From the NCBI GenBank assembly GCA_027922465.2, contig BQMF02000029.1:1178001-1242000 (forward strand): a stretch of 64,000 nt of DNA, in the 5' to 3' direction. The DNA comes from Turritopsis dohrnii (Eukaryota; Cnidaria; Hydrozoa; Anthoathecata; Oceaniidae). A program made the position numbers and the translations under genes. Within the stretch, counting starts at the first letter, position 1; every line of letters starts with the position of its first letter. Under the pieces are notes generated by a model, which ran no database searches, was not told the DNA's origin, and saw nothing but the letters and a program-made list of their open reading frames with translations. Of this stretch, positions 12,335 through 23,049 are shown one piece after another.

Positions 12335-15300
12335 ATGGCTATATTAGAAGGTAAATTCATATCAGTATTGTTGTTGCTTGCTAGTCATGGAGGCTCGACA
12401 AAATTGGTTATACAGAGAGATAGTGAAGGAGATATTATACTTGACATAAGTCAAAACATTTGTGGCAGAATCAATGGAGCAGATTGGAATAGTGAATTAG
12501 GCATTTGCAGATGCAGACCCGAAAATTTTATCTTTCACGCTGAAAATATTAACGCCTTCGGGTGTTATCAATGCATAAGTATAAGACAAAGTGAGTACAA
12601 AAAATACATCATGCCGATAACTTTTGTAAACTGACAGTAAATTGCAAATAAAGTTTTTGCCATATTTTATTGTTCAGAGTGCAAGTTTGAACTTCTAGCA
12701 GTGAATAAAGACTCTATAATCAATGGCTTGCCGAAGAACTGTTCAGTAGAAGCCACAACTGTCAGAAAATATAATTTTACAAATATTAATATGAAATGGC
12801 AAAATCGTAATGATGTCGCACCCTCAATCGAATCTGGACGTATGACTGTAAGATCACTTAAATCAGAACTCTACTTGAGGTGATTCTTCTCTTGATTTAA
12901 TATTTTCCTAACATCTGAAAGGTATTTTTGTAATTTTCTTAGATGAAAAGAGCCGCAGAGAAATGTCCCGGATGTTTAGTTGCAGTAGATATTTGTGCTC
13001 GTTCTTACATGGTGACAATTGCCGGAAACGGTGAATAAATATATAATTTGTGGCAAAAACATTGTAATTATGTCGTAAACCAACCCGAATTTTAAACCAA
13101 GTTGACCTGAAAGTCACCTTGATTTAACTTATGAACGCGAGTCTTAAACGTTTAAACCGAGTTGGTTTACGAAAATTATAAATCAATCATCTGCAGGGTA
13201 GAAAATATGTGATTATATGAGAAGTTATATAGAAATTTGTTGATCACAAATCATTTCTCCAAATATTTAATTAAGGAGTTTATTTTCATACGTCCATGAG
13301 TAATCTCCAATCTTCTTCATTTAGCAACATTTGCTGCATTGAATACCACAACACTTTTTGATACTACACCAATACCTTTGGAAGCAACAACAACAACGCT
13401 GTCAGAAACCAACCCAACAACAACAACAACAACTAGTAAACAAGTTACAACATCATCGTCGACAACAACAACTACCGCAACCACCACCATCATCACCACA
13501 ACAGCAGCAATAACAACAACAGCAGCAGCAATAACAACTCTCCAAATAACAACAGATGCAACAAGTACACTATTGGAAACAACCACACCACCATTCTCAA
13601 CATTACCACCAATAACAACATCACCACCATCATCATCGCCATCAACAATGGAATCAACACTCACAACTTCATCATTTTCATCAACAAAGAAGAAAACTTC
13701 AGCCACAGCAGCGAAAGAGGAATCTTCAGATTCAGAGCTAACAATCATTATTGTTATTGCTGCTTCAGCACTTCTGTTGGTTATTATTGTATTGATTTGC
13801 TGCTGGTTCAGGTAAATATCACATTTTTGTAGGATAACTGCACTGAACTCCTTGAACTGTTTTCCCAATCTCACTACTAAATTAATACCCATTGACAATA
13901 ACACCCTCGAGAATTGAAACAGTTTGTAATTCAACTAATTGTTTTGTTCATTCGAGTTCAATTTATTGACAGTTTTCTGTAGAGGTAATAGCTCTTCTAC
14001 AATTTCATATATATGATCAATTGTGATACAAATCACAACTTACTAAGGCAATGTAACAAAATCACTCACCTTTAGATTACTAACCTTTTTCTGACAAAGA
14101 TGTTTCGAATGAGCGTCGAAGGTTTATGTAACATAGCTTTAATAACACAAACAAGAGGCTTCTTACACTTTGTTATCCAGGTATTTGCCCAAACAAATAT
14201 TTTTAACTAAGTATGAAATTCAACAAAGTTGTTTCATATTGACTTTAAGTTGCTTTTTATCCAAACTAAATTAAGCATAATATCGAACGACCACTGCTAT
14301 TCGCTATGGAAAAAACTACAAAACGAAATTCCATTTAAGAAACGTTCAGATAACCCAAACAGTTTTCTATTAAAGTGTGTAAGTAAGTTTTCCGACCATT
14401 GTTTACACTCCCTATTAACTCACTATTGGCTTACGGAGTGGGTGCGACTTCTATCCCTGGGCTTCTCCAATTATCCTCAATCTTTCTCATAATTTGTTGA
14501 AAAGCGTCGAGTTCCATTTCTCAAGTTTTTGGTATGACCTGACTGGGAATTGACCCAACGATCTTATTAACCGTAGCAGAATATCAACCATATTGTGTTA
14601 CAGCAGTTAATAAATTATAAGATCATAACCTCCATTTGCTATCCATAACATTCCTGTAGCTATTATTCCGATTTTGCACTTAGCAAACTTTAACTCTGGC
14701 CATATCTTTATATTTCCTTTTTAATATTTTTTGTGTTTATTGTTATAGATGTCTTCGGAAAAAGGTAAGTTGTATCCATTGCAAATAATTTTGCAAATAA
14801 ATGTCTACTAAATTTACTCTCACATTAAGCACGCTTTCAAATCAAATGCGAAGAGTCACAATCAACAGACACTGCCAGCTTGTACTGTCTGTGAAGATCC
14901 ATATTCATGCTAGAAAAGATTTCGTCTCTCTCATGAGCTCTTTTGCGAAAAATCTTTTTAAGTTCATTGCTATAGATCACCATTTATAACATTTGGACTA
15001 AAACATCCGTATCAGTGAATATTCCCAATATTGATGATAACATTCTGTCATTCTGTCATTTAGCGTTTTTGCAATATCTATTTTTTTCAGAATGAGGATT
15101 CATCAGCATTGCAGCTTCACCATGACAACCACAATACTGAATATATGTCAGCCAAAGATATTGAACTCAAAACTCCAAACGGTAAGAAACTAGAATTTAG
15201 AAAGAAGCATAATTTTCGTTTTGTCCAGTGGCCAGCAAGTGGCGCTCCCAGCATTTTGAAGAAATGCTTGTCAATGTGTGAAAAAACTTCTAAGCGTCAG

Positions 15301-18221
15301 CATAATAGTCCGATATCGAAATTTTGCTTGCACCCATACAATTAGTGTAATGGGTTTTTGTTTTATTTTCTCATATATGGTCCTTTGGGACTTCAAAACC
15401 AGTTTAAACAAGATGGCAAAGCTGGGGAAAATTTTTTATAGTGTTTTGAATTGGGTAGGGTCATTGCCCTTAGAAAGTCGAAAGTTGAAATTTTGCTGAT
15501 TTTGCTGCGAATTTTCAAACTCAAATATCTCACGATCTGGCCATGAAACCTTATAAACTATACCTCTAATCGATAGTACTCTTCTAGACGCGTCTGATTA
15601 AGGTGTTTTTTTCACTTAAGATTTTCTCAAAATGCTGACGTCAGCATAAAATACTGCATTTTCAAAGACGTCTCGTCCAATTCTGGGGACTAAGTCGACC
15701 AAATTAGACAATATGACCCCATTGATCTACTCTCCAAGCCCTATCTGATTGTACAATCAGTTTTAGCTTAATAAGAACTTCAAAAATCGACTTTCTAAGG
15801 CCAATGACCCTACCCAATCCTAAACCCTATAAAAAATTTTCCCCCGGTTTGGCAACTTGGCAAAAACCGGCTTTGAAGTCCCAAGGGACCATATAATGAG
15901 AAAATAAAATAAAAACCCATCTATATATTAATAGCCGATTCTCCGTCTGTTTGTTTGTTTGTTTGTGCGTTTGTTTGTTTGTAAGTCACGCAAAATGGTA
16001 GATTGAGTTGTGAGCGAAATTATTTCTTTTTTTGTGTGCGACGTGAGTTCGAAGCAAATACATTGCAACCCCAATCGAACGTGACTTTTTTTGGCTGATG
16101 AACTAATAGGAATAACGTTTCGTTTTTATTATTTTGTTAGTTTTATATTCCACGTTGACTTGGCTTTGAAAACAATACATCAACTAAATACAAAGAAACT
16201 AACTGATAAAACATTTTGGACAAAAAGCAGCCGTGGGAGAACGTGGTAGCATCTCGGTTTGCCAGTGTATCCTAACGTATCCTTGCCTGACTGTCTGAGA
16301 CGGGTGAACTTTTTTTTCGAGTAATGAAAATGTTTAAAAACCTATAGGTAAAAATCACAATCATAAAACAAAATATTTTATTTTGCTTTTGTCATAATAG
16401 TTGTCTTTAATCGATTTCTTTTAATCTATTTTATTTTATATCAGATCGAACGTTTTTTTTATTCACTTGATTCATTTAGCACGTGCCTTTTCTTCTCTCC
16501 TCCCGTGTGATCTTTTTAAGAAGAGAAACCATTTCCCCCTTACGTTTGATAGCACCCATGTTAGAGCGCGTAACTTTTTTTAAACAAAAGTTAATAAAAA
16601 GTTGAAGTTTTCTCTCTATACGTTTTGAGTGTATTGTTACACTGATAAAAGATTGGTTTTACCAGAGGTTGTGACTTCGAATCTGCTTCTGGTTGTATGA
16701 GCCGTTTATAAGGAAATTTGACGTTTATTGATACAGTGATACAGAGCAGGTGGACATGGGCGGCGAGCGACGCCGCCTTGGCGGCTAGTCTATATATTAA
16801 TAGCCGATTCTCTGTTTGTTTGTTTGTAAGTCACGCAAAATGGTAGATTGAGTTGTGAGCGAAATCTCTATATTAATAGCCGATTCTCTGTTTGTTTGTT
16901 TGTCTGTCACGCAAAATGGTAGATTGAGTTGTGAGAGTAAATACTTTATTTTATTTTGTGCGACGTCAGTGTGAAACCATTGTATTGAGACCCTAATCGA
17001 ATGCGACGTTTAGGGAAAATTATCTCGGTAGCCAATAGGGATAACTGACGTTTTTTGGGGTCCACGATACAGGCGACGGGGTTACAAAAAATTTGGGTCT
17101 AATTTTTTTGGGGACGGGTCTGTGACGTCATCAAAACTTTTGATCGACGATGTCTCCGTAACGGTTGGTCGTAGCAAAACGATCCCATACATTTTTTGAT
17201 CAGTTTTTGGAGCTCTACATTATTGCCAATTCCTTAATTTTATTTTTGTGAACTCAAAGCAGGTTGAACATGGGCGGCGAGCGACGCCGCCTTGGCGGCT
17301 AGTATATACTAATTGTATGGGTGGCCAAAGACCGCCACCGGACTATAAGACATTTTCAATATATTCTTATGATAGTTTGTAACTTATTTTTGTCAAGTCA
17401 CTGTGTATATTGGTCTGTTTGTCACTTCCAGACCTCAAAAATATAAAAATCATCCAAGATTATCCAAATTTCTCTAAGAGAACAGAATATTAAAAATTTG
17501 GAGATCAAACATACTTTAAGTTGAGTGATCCTCATTTTTACTTCTTACTGCTTCTTTTCAGGTCATGATGTTGAAGAGGGAACCAAGGTAAGTCACTTTT
17601 GGTATTATATATTGAAGTAATTAAAATTTTGTGGTAATTCCAATGGCACAAATCTAGCATGTAACCGACAATATGAGACGGTTTAAATGTCGGTTACCTG
17701 TCGCTTTGCGATTCCTATCTCATATCAGAAACGCGTTTTTAGCATAACTACGTCGTGCAAGATAGAGCAATGCGCAATCACAAATAAACATATCCCTGCA
17801 AACAGTTATTAAAGACCCAGTCCTAAATCATAAGAGTTATGATGTCCATTTATTCAATTTTCTTGCTTTTTAGCCACCTCCTGGATCAAACTCAGAATAT
17901 ACAAGTCTAAGTATTAACCATATTCCCACTGAAAGTTATGGAACTCTGACGAGAAAACAGGGTCAATTACTCAACACGCAATCAGAAACGACAGGACAGC
18001 CTATCTATCAAGAAACGCTTTATGCCGAAACGGAACCAGAATATTTTGAAACGGAACCTCATTATTTTGAAACGGAACCGAACGTTTCTGAAGATTATGC
18101 AACTTATGAGGAGGCACTACCTGGTCACGTAAATACGAACCAACCAGACAAAACCGACGAACCCCTTTATTTTCAAACAATGCCAGATGTTTACGCGGAA
18201 ATTAAAAAGCCAGGAAAATAG
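12335..18221 (+). CDS. Single-pass mucin-like membrane protein with ITAM-like tail, 8 exons
   Basis: I do not recognise the family. Exons: 12335-12590, 12678-12847, 12943-13030, 13325-13811, 14749-14764 (16 bp), 15091-15181, 17562-17587 (26 bp), 17874-18221; phases agree throughout, 1482 bp, 493 aa. Residues 1-20 look like a signal peptide. Residues 43-159 hold ten cysteines (C43, C58, C60, C77, C80, C87, C107, C150, C153, C159) with a GxCxC and a GCYxC pattern. Residues about 180-300 are almost all Thr, Ser, Pro and Ala, a likely O-glycosylated stalk. A transmembrane helix (about 310-333) is followed by the basic stop-transfer RCLRKK. The 160-residue tail is tyrosine-rich: YTSL at 387, YGTL at 400 (nine residues between), repeated YFETEP, and YAEI at 485. 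This layout suggests a surface receptor that recruits SH2 proteins when phosphorylated. The donor at 12848 was chosen over a later GT (12881) because only it keeps the frame. Ligand unknown. Confidence 0.8.
15920..16788 (+). mobile_element. Non-autonomous Helitron, copy 1
   Basis: It starts TCTATATATTAATAGCCGA and ends in a GC-rich hairpin (GGCGGCGAGCGACGCCGCC) followed by CTAG, with A before and T after. A 5' TC, a 3' hairpin plus CTRR and insertion at AT are the Helitron hallmarks. No Rep/helicase coding sequence is present. The element is about 869 bp and is homologous along its length to the minus-strand copy at 28911-29748. Confidence 0.88.
16789..16866 (+). mobile_element. Helitron 5'-end fragment, copy 2
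   Basis: This is a second 5' terminus (TCTATATATTAATAGCC) directly abutting the CTAG of copy 1, with about 78 bases of the family start, cut off by the start of copy 3. It could reflect insertion of one Helitron into another or a replication slip. Confidence 0.8.
16867..17302 (+). mobile_element. Non-autonomous Helitron, copy 3 (shorter variant)
   Basis: It begins TCTATATTAATAGCCGATT and ends with the same GGCGGCGAGCGACGCCGCC hairpin and CTAG. At about 436 bp it shares termini with copies 1 and 4 but differs in the middle, so it is a second subfamily. Confidence 0.85.
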
Positions 18222-18810
18222 AGGTGATGAAGCCAAAACACTGCAAATTGCAGTAATACACCGCCTTTGCAAATGTTATCAAAGCAGCCATCCATCTATC
18301 TGAGCAGCCATCCATCTGTTGAAATTTAGATGTGGAAAATGGTCAAAACTGCTCGCAGGAGTATGAAAAGAATTTCGATAGATATCGCAAAGATGTATGA
18401 TATGCTATCCAAAGACCTTTCCAAGAAATTGATTCCATATAAACACTTTTCCTTTGGCGAACATTTATTCAAAAAGACGTTTGGTAATTTTTTCGTGGCA
18501 AGTAAAAACTTTATCTATTCAAAAAATTTTTTCACTATCAGAAATATTTTTTGATGTTTCAAGATCTAAAACCTCTGCATATTATGAACGCAATTATTTC
18601 GCCACTCAATCTTTGCATCTTTATAAGATAGATATTTTGGAGGGTACAACGCATAGATAATAACACATAGAAAGCATAGCGGTTAAATGAACGTGTTTGT
18701 TCACGAATGTTTCCTTAAATATTGCCGAAAATAAATATAAAATAACAATGGCCCTTCTGACAACTAACAGTTGATGGAGACACACAATGCAAATACACAA
18801 TACACAATGC

Positions 18811-19357
18811 AGCGATGGTGTAGTAGTTAGTACTTTTGAGTGCGGCTGTTGCAACCCGTGTTCAAGTCCAGTCATCTCGATAATCCACTCCGATGCGCTT
18901 TAAAAGCAGCGTACCAGCCCATTAGGTGTCATCGACTGACTGCACACAGGCCTTCGTGCAAATTAGAGCAATGCTATTAGCCACATTTCTGACATCAACC
19001 AGCCTGTTACACAAAAAGTATAATTACTGATGAGACTCAATAATTTACTTCTGAGATGTAAAACTTTACTTGTATCGAAAGAAACATCATTACTTTGCAC
19101 GTTTTTTTCGAATGTTCACGTGAAGTTTCTGATGATTTTGTAGGGACATAATCAAGAACAACTCTACCAAGTTATATAAACGTCCCTACAGATACATAGC
19201 GAATATAGTTTCGTGTAAACAAAACATGGTTTTCCGGAATGTTGCTAATATGTATCTCTGGTGGTAAGTCAACTACTAGTTGCAAGTCGGCGGGCAGAAG
19301 AACCAACCATTACGGATGGAAGCCCAAGGACTAAAAACCCTCGGTTACTTACTTACT
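18811..19357 (+). mobile_element. tRNA-derived SINE (family S1), with internal insertion
   Basis: The head resembles a tRNA: an A-box-like TGGTGTAGTAGTTAGTAC and a B-box-like GTGTTCAAGTCC about 30 bases later. The body (CACTCCGATGCGCTTTAAAA and on) matches the minus-strand copy at 31944-32237. The two copies differ by about 230 extra bases here (about 18990-19245). The 3' end is GGTTACTTACTTAC, the same motif as the LINE tail at 8777. Confidence 0.8.
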
Positions 19358-22300
19358 AACACAAAGCATATAGCTTTTACCAGTCGTTTGTCTATTTTTG
19401 ATTTGCCTATCAACCTATAAACAAACATCCAAGTTAGCACAAAAGCGTCTTCAAGACGTCTTTCAAGATACTAAAAGGGCGTCTTTAATACGTCTTTATT
19501 TGGTTGAAATCTGTAACGCTTTGAGACGAGTTTCAAAGACGTCGTTAAGACGAGTGCAAAAAACCGTCTTTAAAATGCCGTTGAACAAAAGCATCGTGAT
19601 GTAATTTCGAAAAAAGATTTATAGGAAATCTGAACACGAATATAAAAGTGAACACGTGATGTTTTAATATTGTGTTGTTTTTTGTCTGTAAACTTTTTAC
19701 TTTGACTGGACAAACTCAAGCAGGAAACCAAAAAAAGAGTCGAAAGAAAAACATGTTTAGTCAGTTAAACAGAGTTTGCGCATTATATTTCAGAGCAGGA
19801 CGAATTACGTTGGCCTGTTATGTTGATTATATTGCAGATGGGCGTGTGTAGATGGGCGTGTATGAATGTCAAAGTCATCGCTTTATGTCAACTATAAAAA
19901 ACTCGTCAAAGAAGATATTTCATTTTTTTAATTCTGAAGAGCTCATATGGACTACCTCCCTGTTGTGAGGAGAGCGCACACTTTCCAGTAACATTAACAT
20001 CGCGTAGAACTTTAATTCGATTACTTTTTCACGACAAAGTTTCTTAAAACTTTTCCAATGATGATTAAAAATGTTTGATCACGGATCATACTGAATTAGT
20101 CGAGTTGTAAGCAGATTTACTATTGATATAGCGTGTGACATAACACGATACGTAGACGTTGAAAATGCCACCACAGCAGGGGGTATAACTACGAACAAAA
20201 TTCATAAAAAGCCTTCAAAGTACCTGGACAGAATCCATTTTTTTTTTCAAAGCCCGTAATCCAATAATTCCATAACTCCTCATGATTCCTATTGCCTATT
20301 TTATCAAAATAAAAAAGTAAAATTGAATCTCGCCCAATATTATCTTAACCCCCTGATTGGGTGTGATACATTCTTAAAACATTTTTGAACTCTGTCAAAA
20401 ATACCGGCCCGAAGAGAGAATTGCCGAGTGGTGATACGGCTTCATGGACTTACAAGTCTCAAGGTAAAACCAGAAAAAAAGAATGCTTTTAATAAATGGT
20501 TGACGAACAGCTGCCACAGTTTCTGACGAATGTGCTTTACTGTTATATCTAAAGACCTGTTTACACTTGGTTTATATGCAGACAGATTGTGTTCAAACTC
20601 AACAGAACTTCATAATTTTAATAGTTCTCTATAGCAAGCTTTCAGGAAAGTGTTTATGATGAAGATTTAGTATAGAGAGATTGGATAGATACTTCCAAAC
20701 AGTCTATTCGAAGAACAACCTCATTTCCCTCCATTCTGTCGCAAACACTTTTCGTATTATTCTATCTTTACGAAATAGGTTTGAGAAAAACATTCAGAAT
20801 CATAATTATCCGGGTTTTTTTATTCCTTTTGTGATAGGCAAGTTTCTAGTAGTTGCCATTGGTTACAGCTCACAAACGGATTGGTATGTGAAAACTCTAG
20901 TAGGTATCTTTTTATATTGTTTCAAAAGGTAACGCCTTACGTTCTTGGGCAAAATAACATGGAACGCACCTTTGACCTGAAGCGTTTGGCATACCAATCT
21001 GTTAGGCGAATCGTATCCTTAGGAGTGTCATAGCAGTATGTGGTTAGCTTAAAGTGTAGCGTATGAACACAGCACTATCTTCAATCATTATTAAATTTAC
21101 TTTACTATTTTTGTGATAAAGTAGATTATTCACCTTCAAAAGATAAAGCAATCGAAGGGATTACGAATCCTATTGGACGATAGAAGGATTACTTCAACCT
21201 GATTGGTTGGTTAAAGCAAAAGGAACAAAATGCCTCCCCATCCACCGACTAGACAAGAACTGCACTACAGAAATGAAGTAAATGAAATTATTATGCATTT
21301 ATGTTTTGAGATCTGTTCCTTTGTTATCATTCTCTGAAGATATTGTGCGCCTTTACGTGAATGAAAATGTCTAGGCGATTGACTAGCACAAATGCTACAC
21401 CAAGAGCGAAGGTGATATAATAAACATTTTTCTTTATTGTTTTGCAACTTATGATTCCGTACTTATATGGAGGATGAACTAGTATGCAATGCTCATTTGC
21501 AGTTGTTCATCCAGGTGATGTTAAAATTATGGCTGTTGACATTTATACGTATGCTTCTCCGTAACAAAACAAAATATACATGCCAATGAAAATTTGTAAC
21601 GCTTGCAGAAACAGAAACATCAATCCGACCTTTTGTTTAACTGTAAGCGTGACTTTAATAAACTCGCTATCAAAAGGAAATATGAGATTTACACGTTGCA
21701 ACGACAAAAAAATTAAAGTAACGTGTTATATGGTAAAAAGAATGTTCAGATCCTGAGATTCAGTTTAAATATTATAGCTTATTTAACAGTACCACCGTGT
21801 TATCACAATCGACTTCTAACTTTACTGCTAAGACATGGAAAAAGAAAAATCATTTACAAGTAGTAAAATGATGAAAACAATGATAACATCAAAACGAGGC
21901 GGTACTGTTGACTAGACTAATGTCATGTTTAGACTGAAACTCATGGTATGTCCATCTCAAGCTTCTATGATCTCTAAATTTGACAGAAGTAAACAAACTG
22001 ACGTGATTAAATTATGTGTTCAATAAAATTGATGCCATTAAAATCAGATCAAATCTATTTATTTTAAAAATTGATGTTTTGATTTGAGTATAGAAAGATA
22101 TCTTAATCGTCCTATTACTGATATATATAATACTTAAAGTCTTTCTAAAGAAAACGATATGCAGCTAAGAATTTTTATGCATATCCTTCACTATTTCGTC
22201 ACCATTTTAAATCAGTTACATGAGTTTCGTGTCTGTGTGAAAGTCTTCTATGGTCAGTCTTACCTATCTTCTATGGTCAGCAACTACTGCAGCTTTTTGT

Positions 22301-22897
22301 TTGAAGATGTGATTGCTATGAAATCCTTATTGGTTCTATCCAGGTTAAACGAGCAAAAATATTACTTAATGCCTCGTTCTTCCAAACGAAAATAAGAGAC
22401 TTTCGGCCATAAAGATCGCATGATCTTGTTGACACCTGTTGACACATACCAGTCTAGTTGTAAACTGATTTGTAATCACACTTGCTTCATTGCGTATCCA
22501 TGGTGTTGCACCCATATTTGTAACGTGTATGTCGCCATAACGACCTTCATAGACATCGTTCAATTCTACATTCCATATGAAATGGAAGTTTTTTGCCATA
22601 GGCTGTGACCTTACTTAAATGGCAGTGGGATTACAAATCAGGGTATGGATTAATGACAAGTCAAATCAAGGAATAACAAAGTGGGGCATAGTCATAGTCA
22701 CAAATCACATCAAAATGACACCAAAATGTTATTACATTACATATTACTGGGCTATGTGTCTGTCTATCAATATGTTGCTAGTTTGAGGTCGAAACATAAG
22801 AAAACTGTTGCGTAGTATTGTTTCGTTCTTTGAAACGAAAGTAAGAGGATTTTAACAAAAGACGCCGTATTTTGTCAGACGGAAAAATCTGGCAACA

Positions 22898-23015
22898 CAG
22901 TGACCGAAATCGTTCAGAAGTCTCTGCGATGAAGAGCATTTTTACTGATATAGTTTGATATTTCTATAGAAACGCACTCCTTCGCAGTGATTTTTCAAAA
23001 AACATTTACTCACTG
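22898..23015 (-). mobile_element. MITE family A, copy 1
   Basis: Reverse-orientation copy of a short, hairpin-forming element. It begins CAGTGACCGAAATCG and contains CTGCGATGAAGAGCATTTTT and, inverted, ACGCACTCCTTCGCAGTGATT, ending CACTG. It ends 34 bases before the acceptor of the first recognised myosin-rod exon. Confidence 0.8.
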
Positions 23016-23049
23016 AAACCTATGCCTGACGATGGTCATTTTATTTTAG

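Larger units (their letters stand above)
15303..17335. mobile_element. Foldback element split by Helitron insertions
   Basis: The left arm begins near ATAGTCCG (about 15307) and CACCCATACAATTAGT (about 15330). The right arm ends ACTAATTGTATGGGTG (about 17307-17322) and CGGACTAT (about 17339). Inside, about 140 bases at 15350-15500 (GGTCCTTTGGGACTTC, GGGTAGGGTCATTGCCC) recur inverted at about 15780-15919. The right arm is interrupted at ACCCAT exactly where the Helitron block starts. It lies within the large receptor intron 15182-17561. Confidence 0.8.
18222..23049. other. Gap between receptor and myosin rod gene
   Basis: These 4.8 kb should contain the start of the myosin-rod gene, yet I find no motor, IQ or rod exon in any frame. 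It contains a tRNA-derived SINE (18811-19357) and a short inverted-repeat element (22898-23015). The remaining open frames are short, lack protein character and have no supporting splice sites. A small first exon giving the rod its start codon could be hidden here. Confidence 0.7.

Noticed and set aside
12847..12882. Later donor (GTGATT at 12881) for receptor exon 2
   Set aside because: Joining it to the acceptor at 12943 gives a TGA after one codon, whereas the GTAAGA donor at 12848 keeps the frame through the next exons.
13317..13934. 205-residue open frame on the minus strand, rich in Val and Asp
   Set aside because: It is the exact antisense of the Thr-rich (ACA-repeat) exon of the receptor. 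Low-complexity ACA gives GTT/TGT in reverse. No splice context or conserved motif.
20681..20932. 83-residue plus-strand frame in the gap before the myosin rod
   Set aside because: No similarity I recognise, no codon or splice support, and adjacent frames are equally open. Treated as noise.
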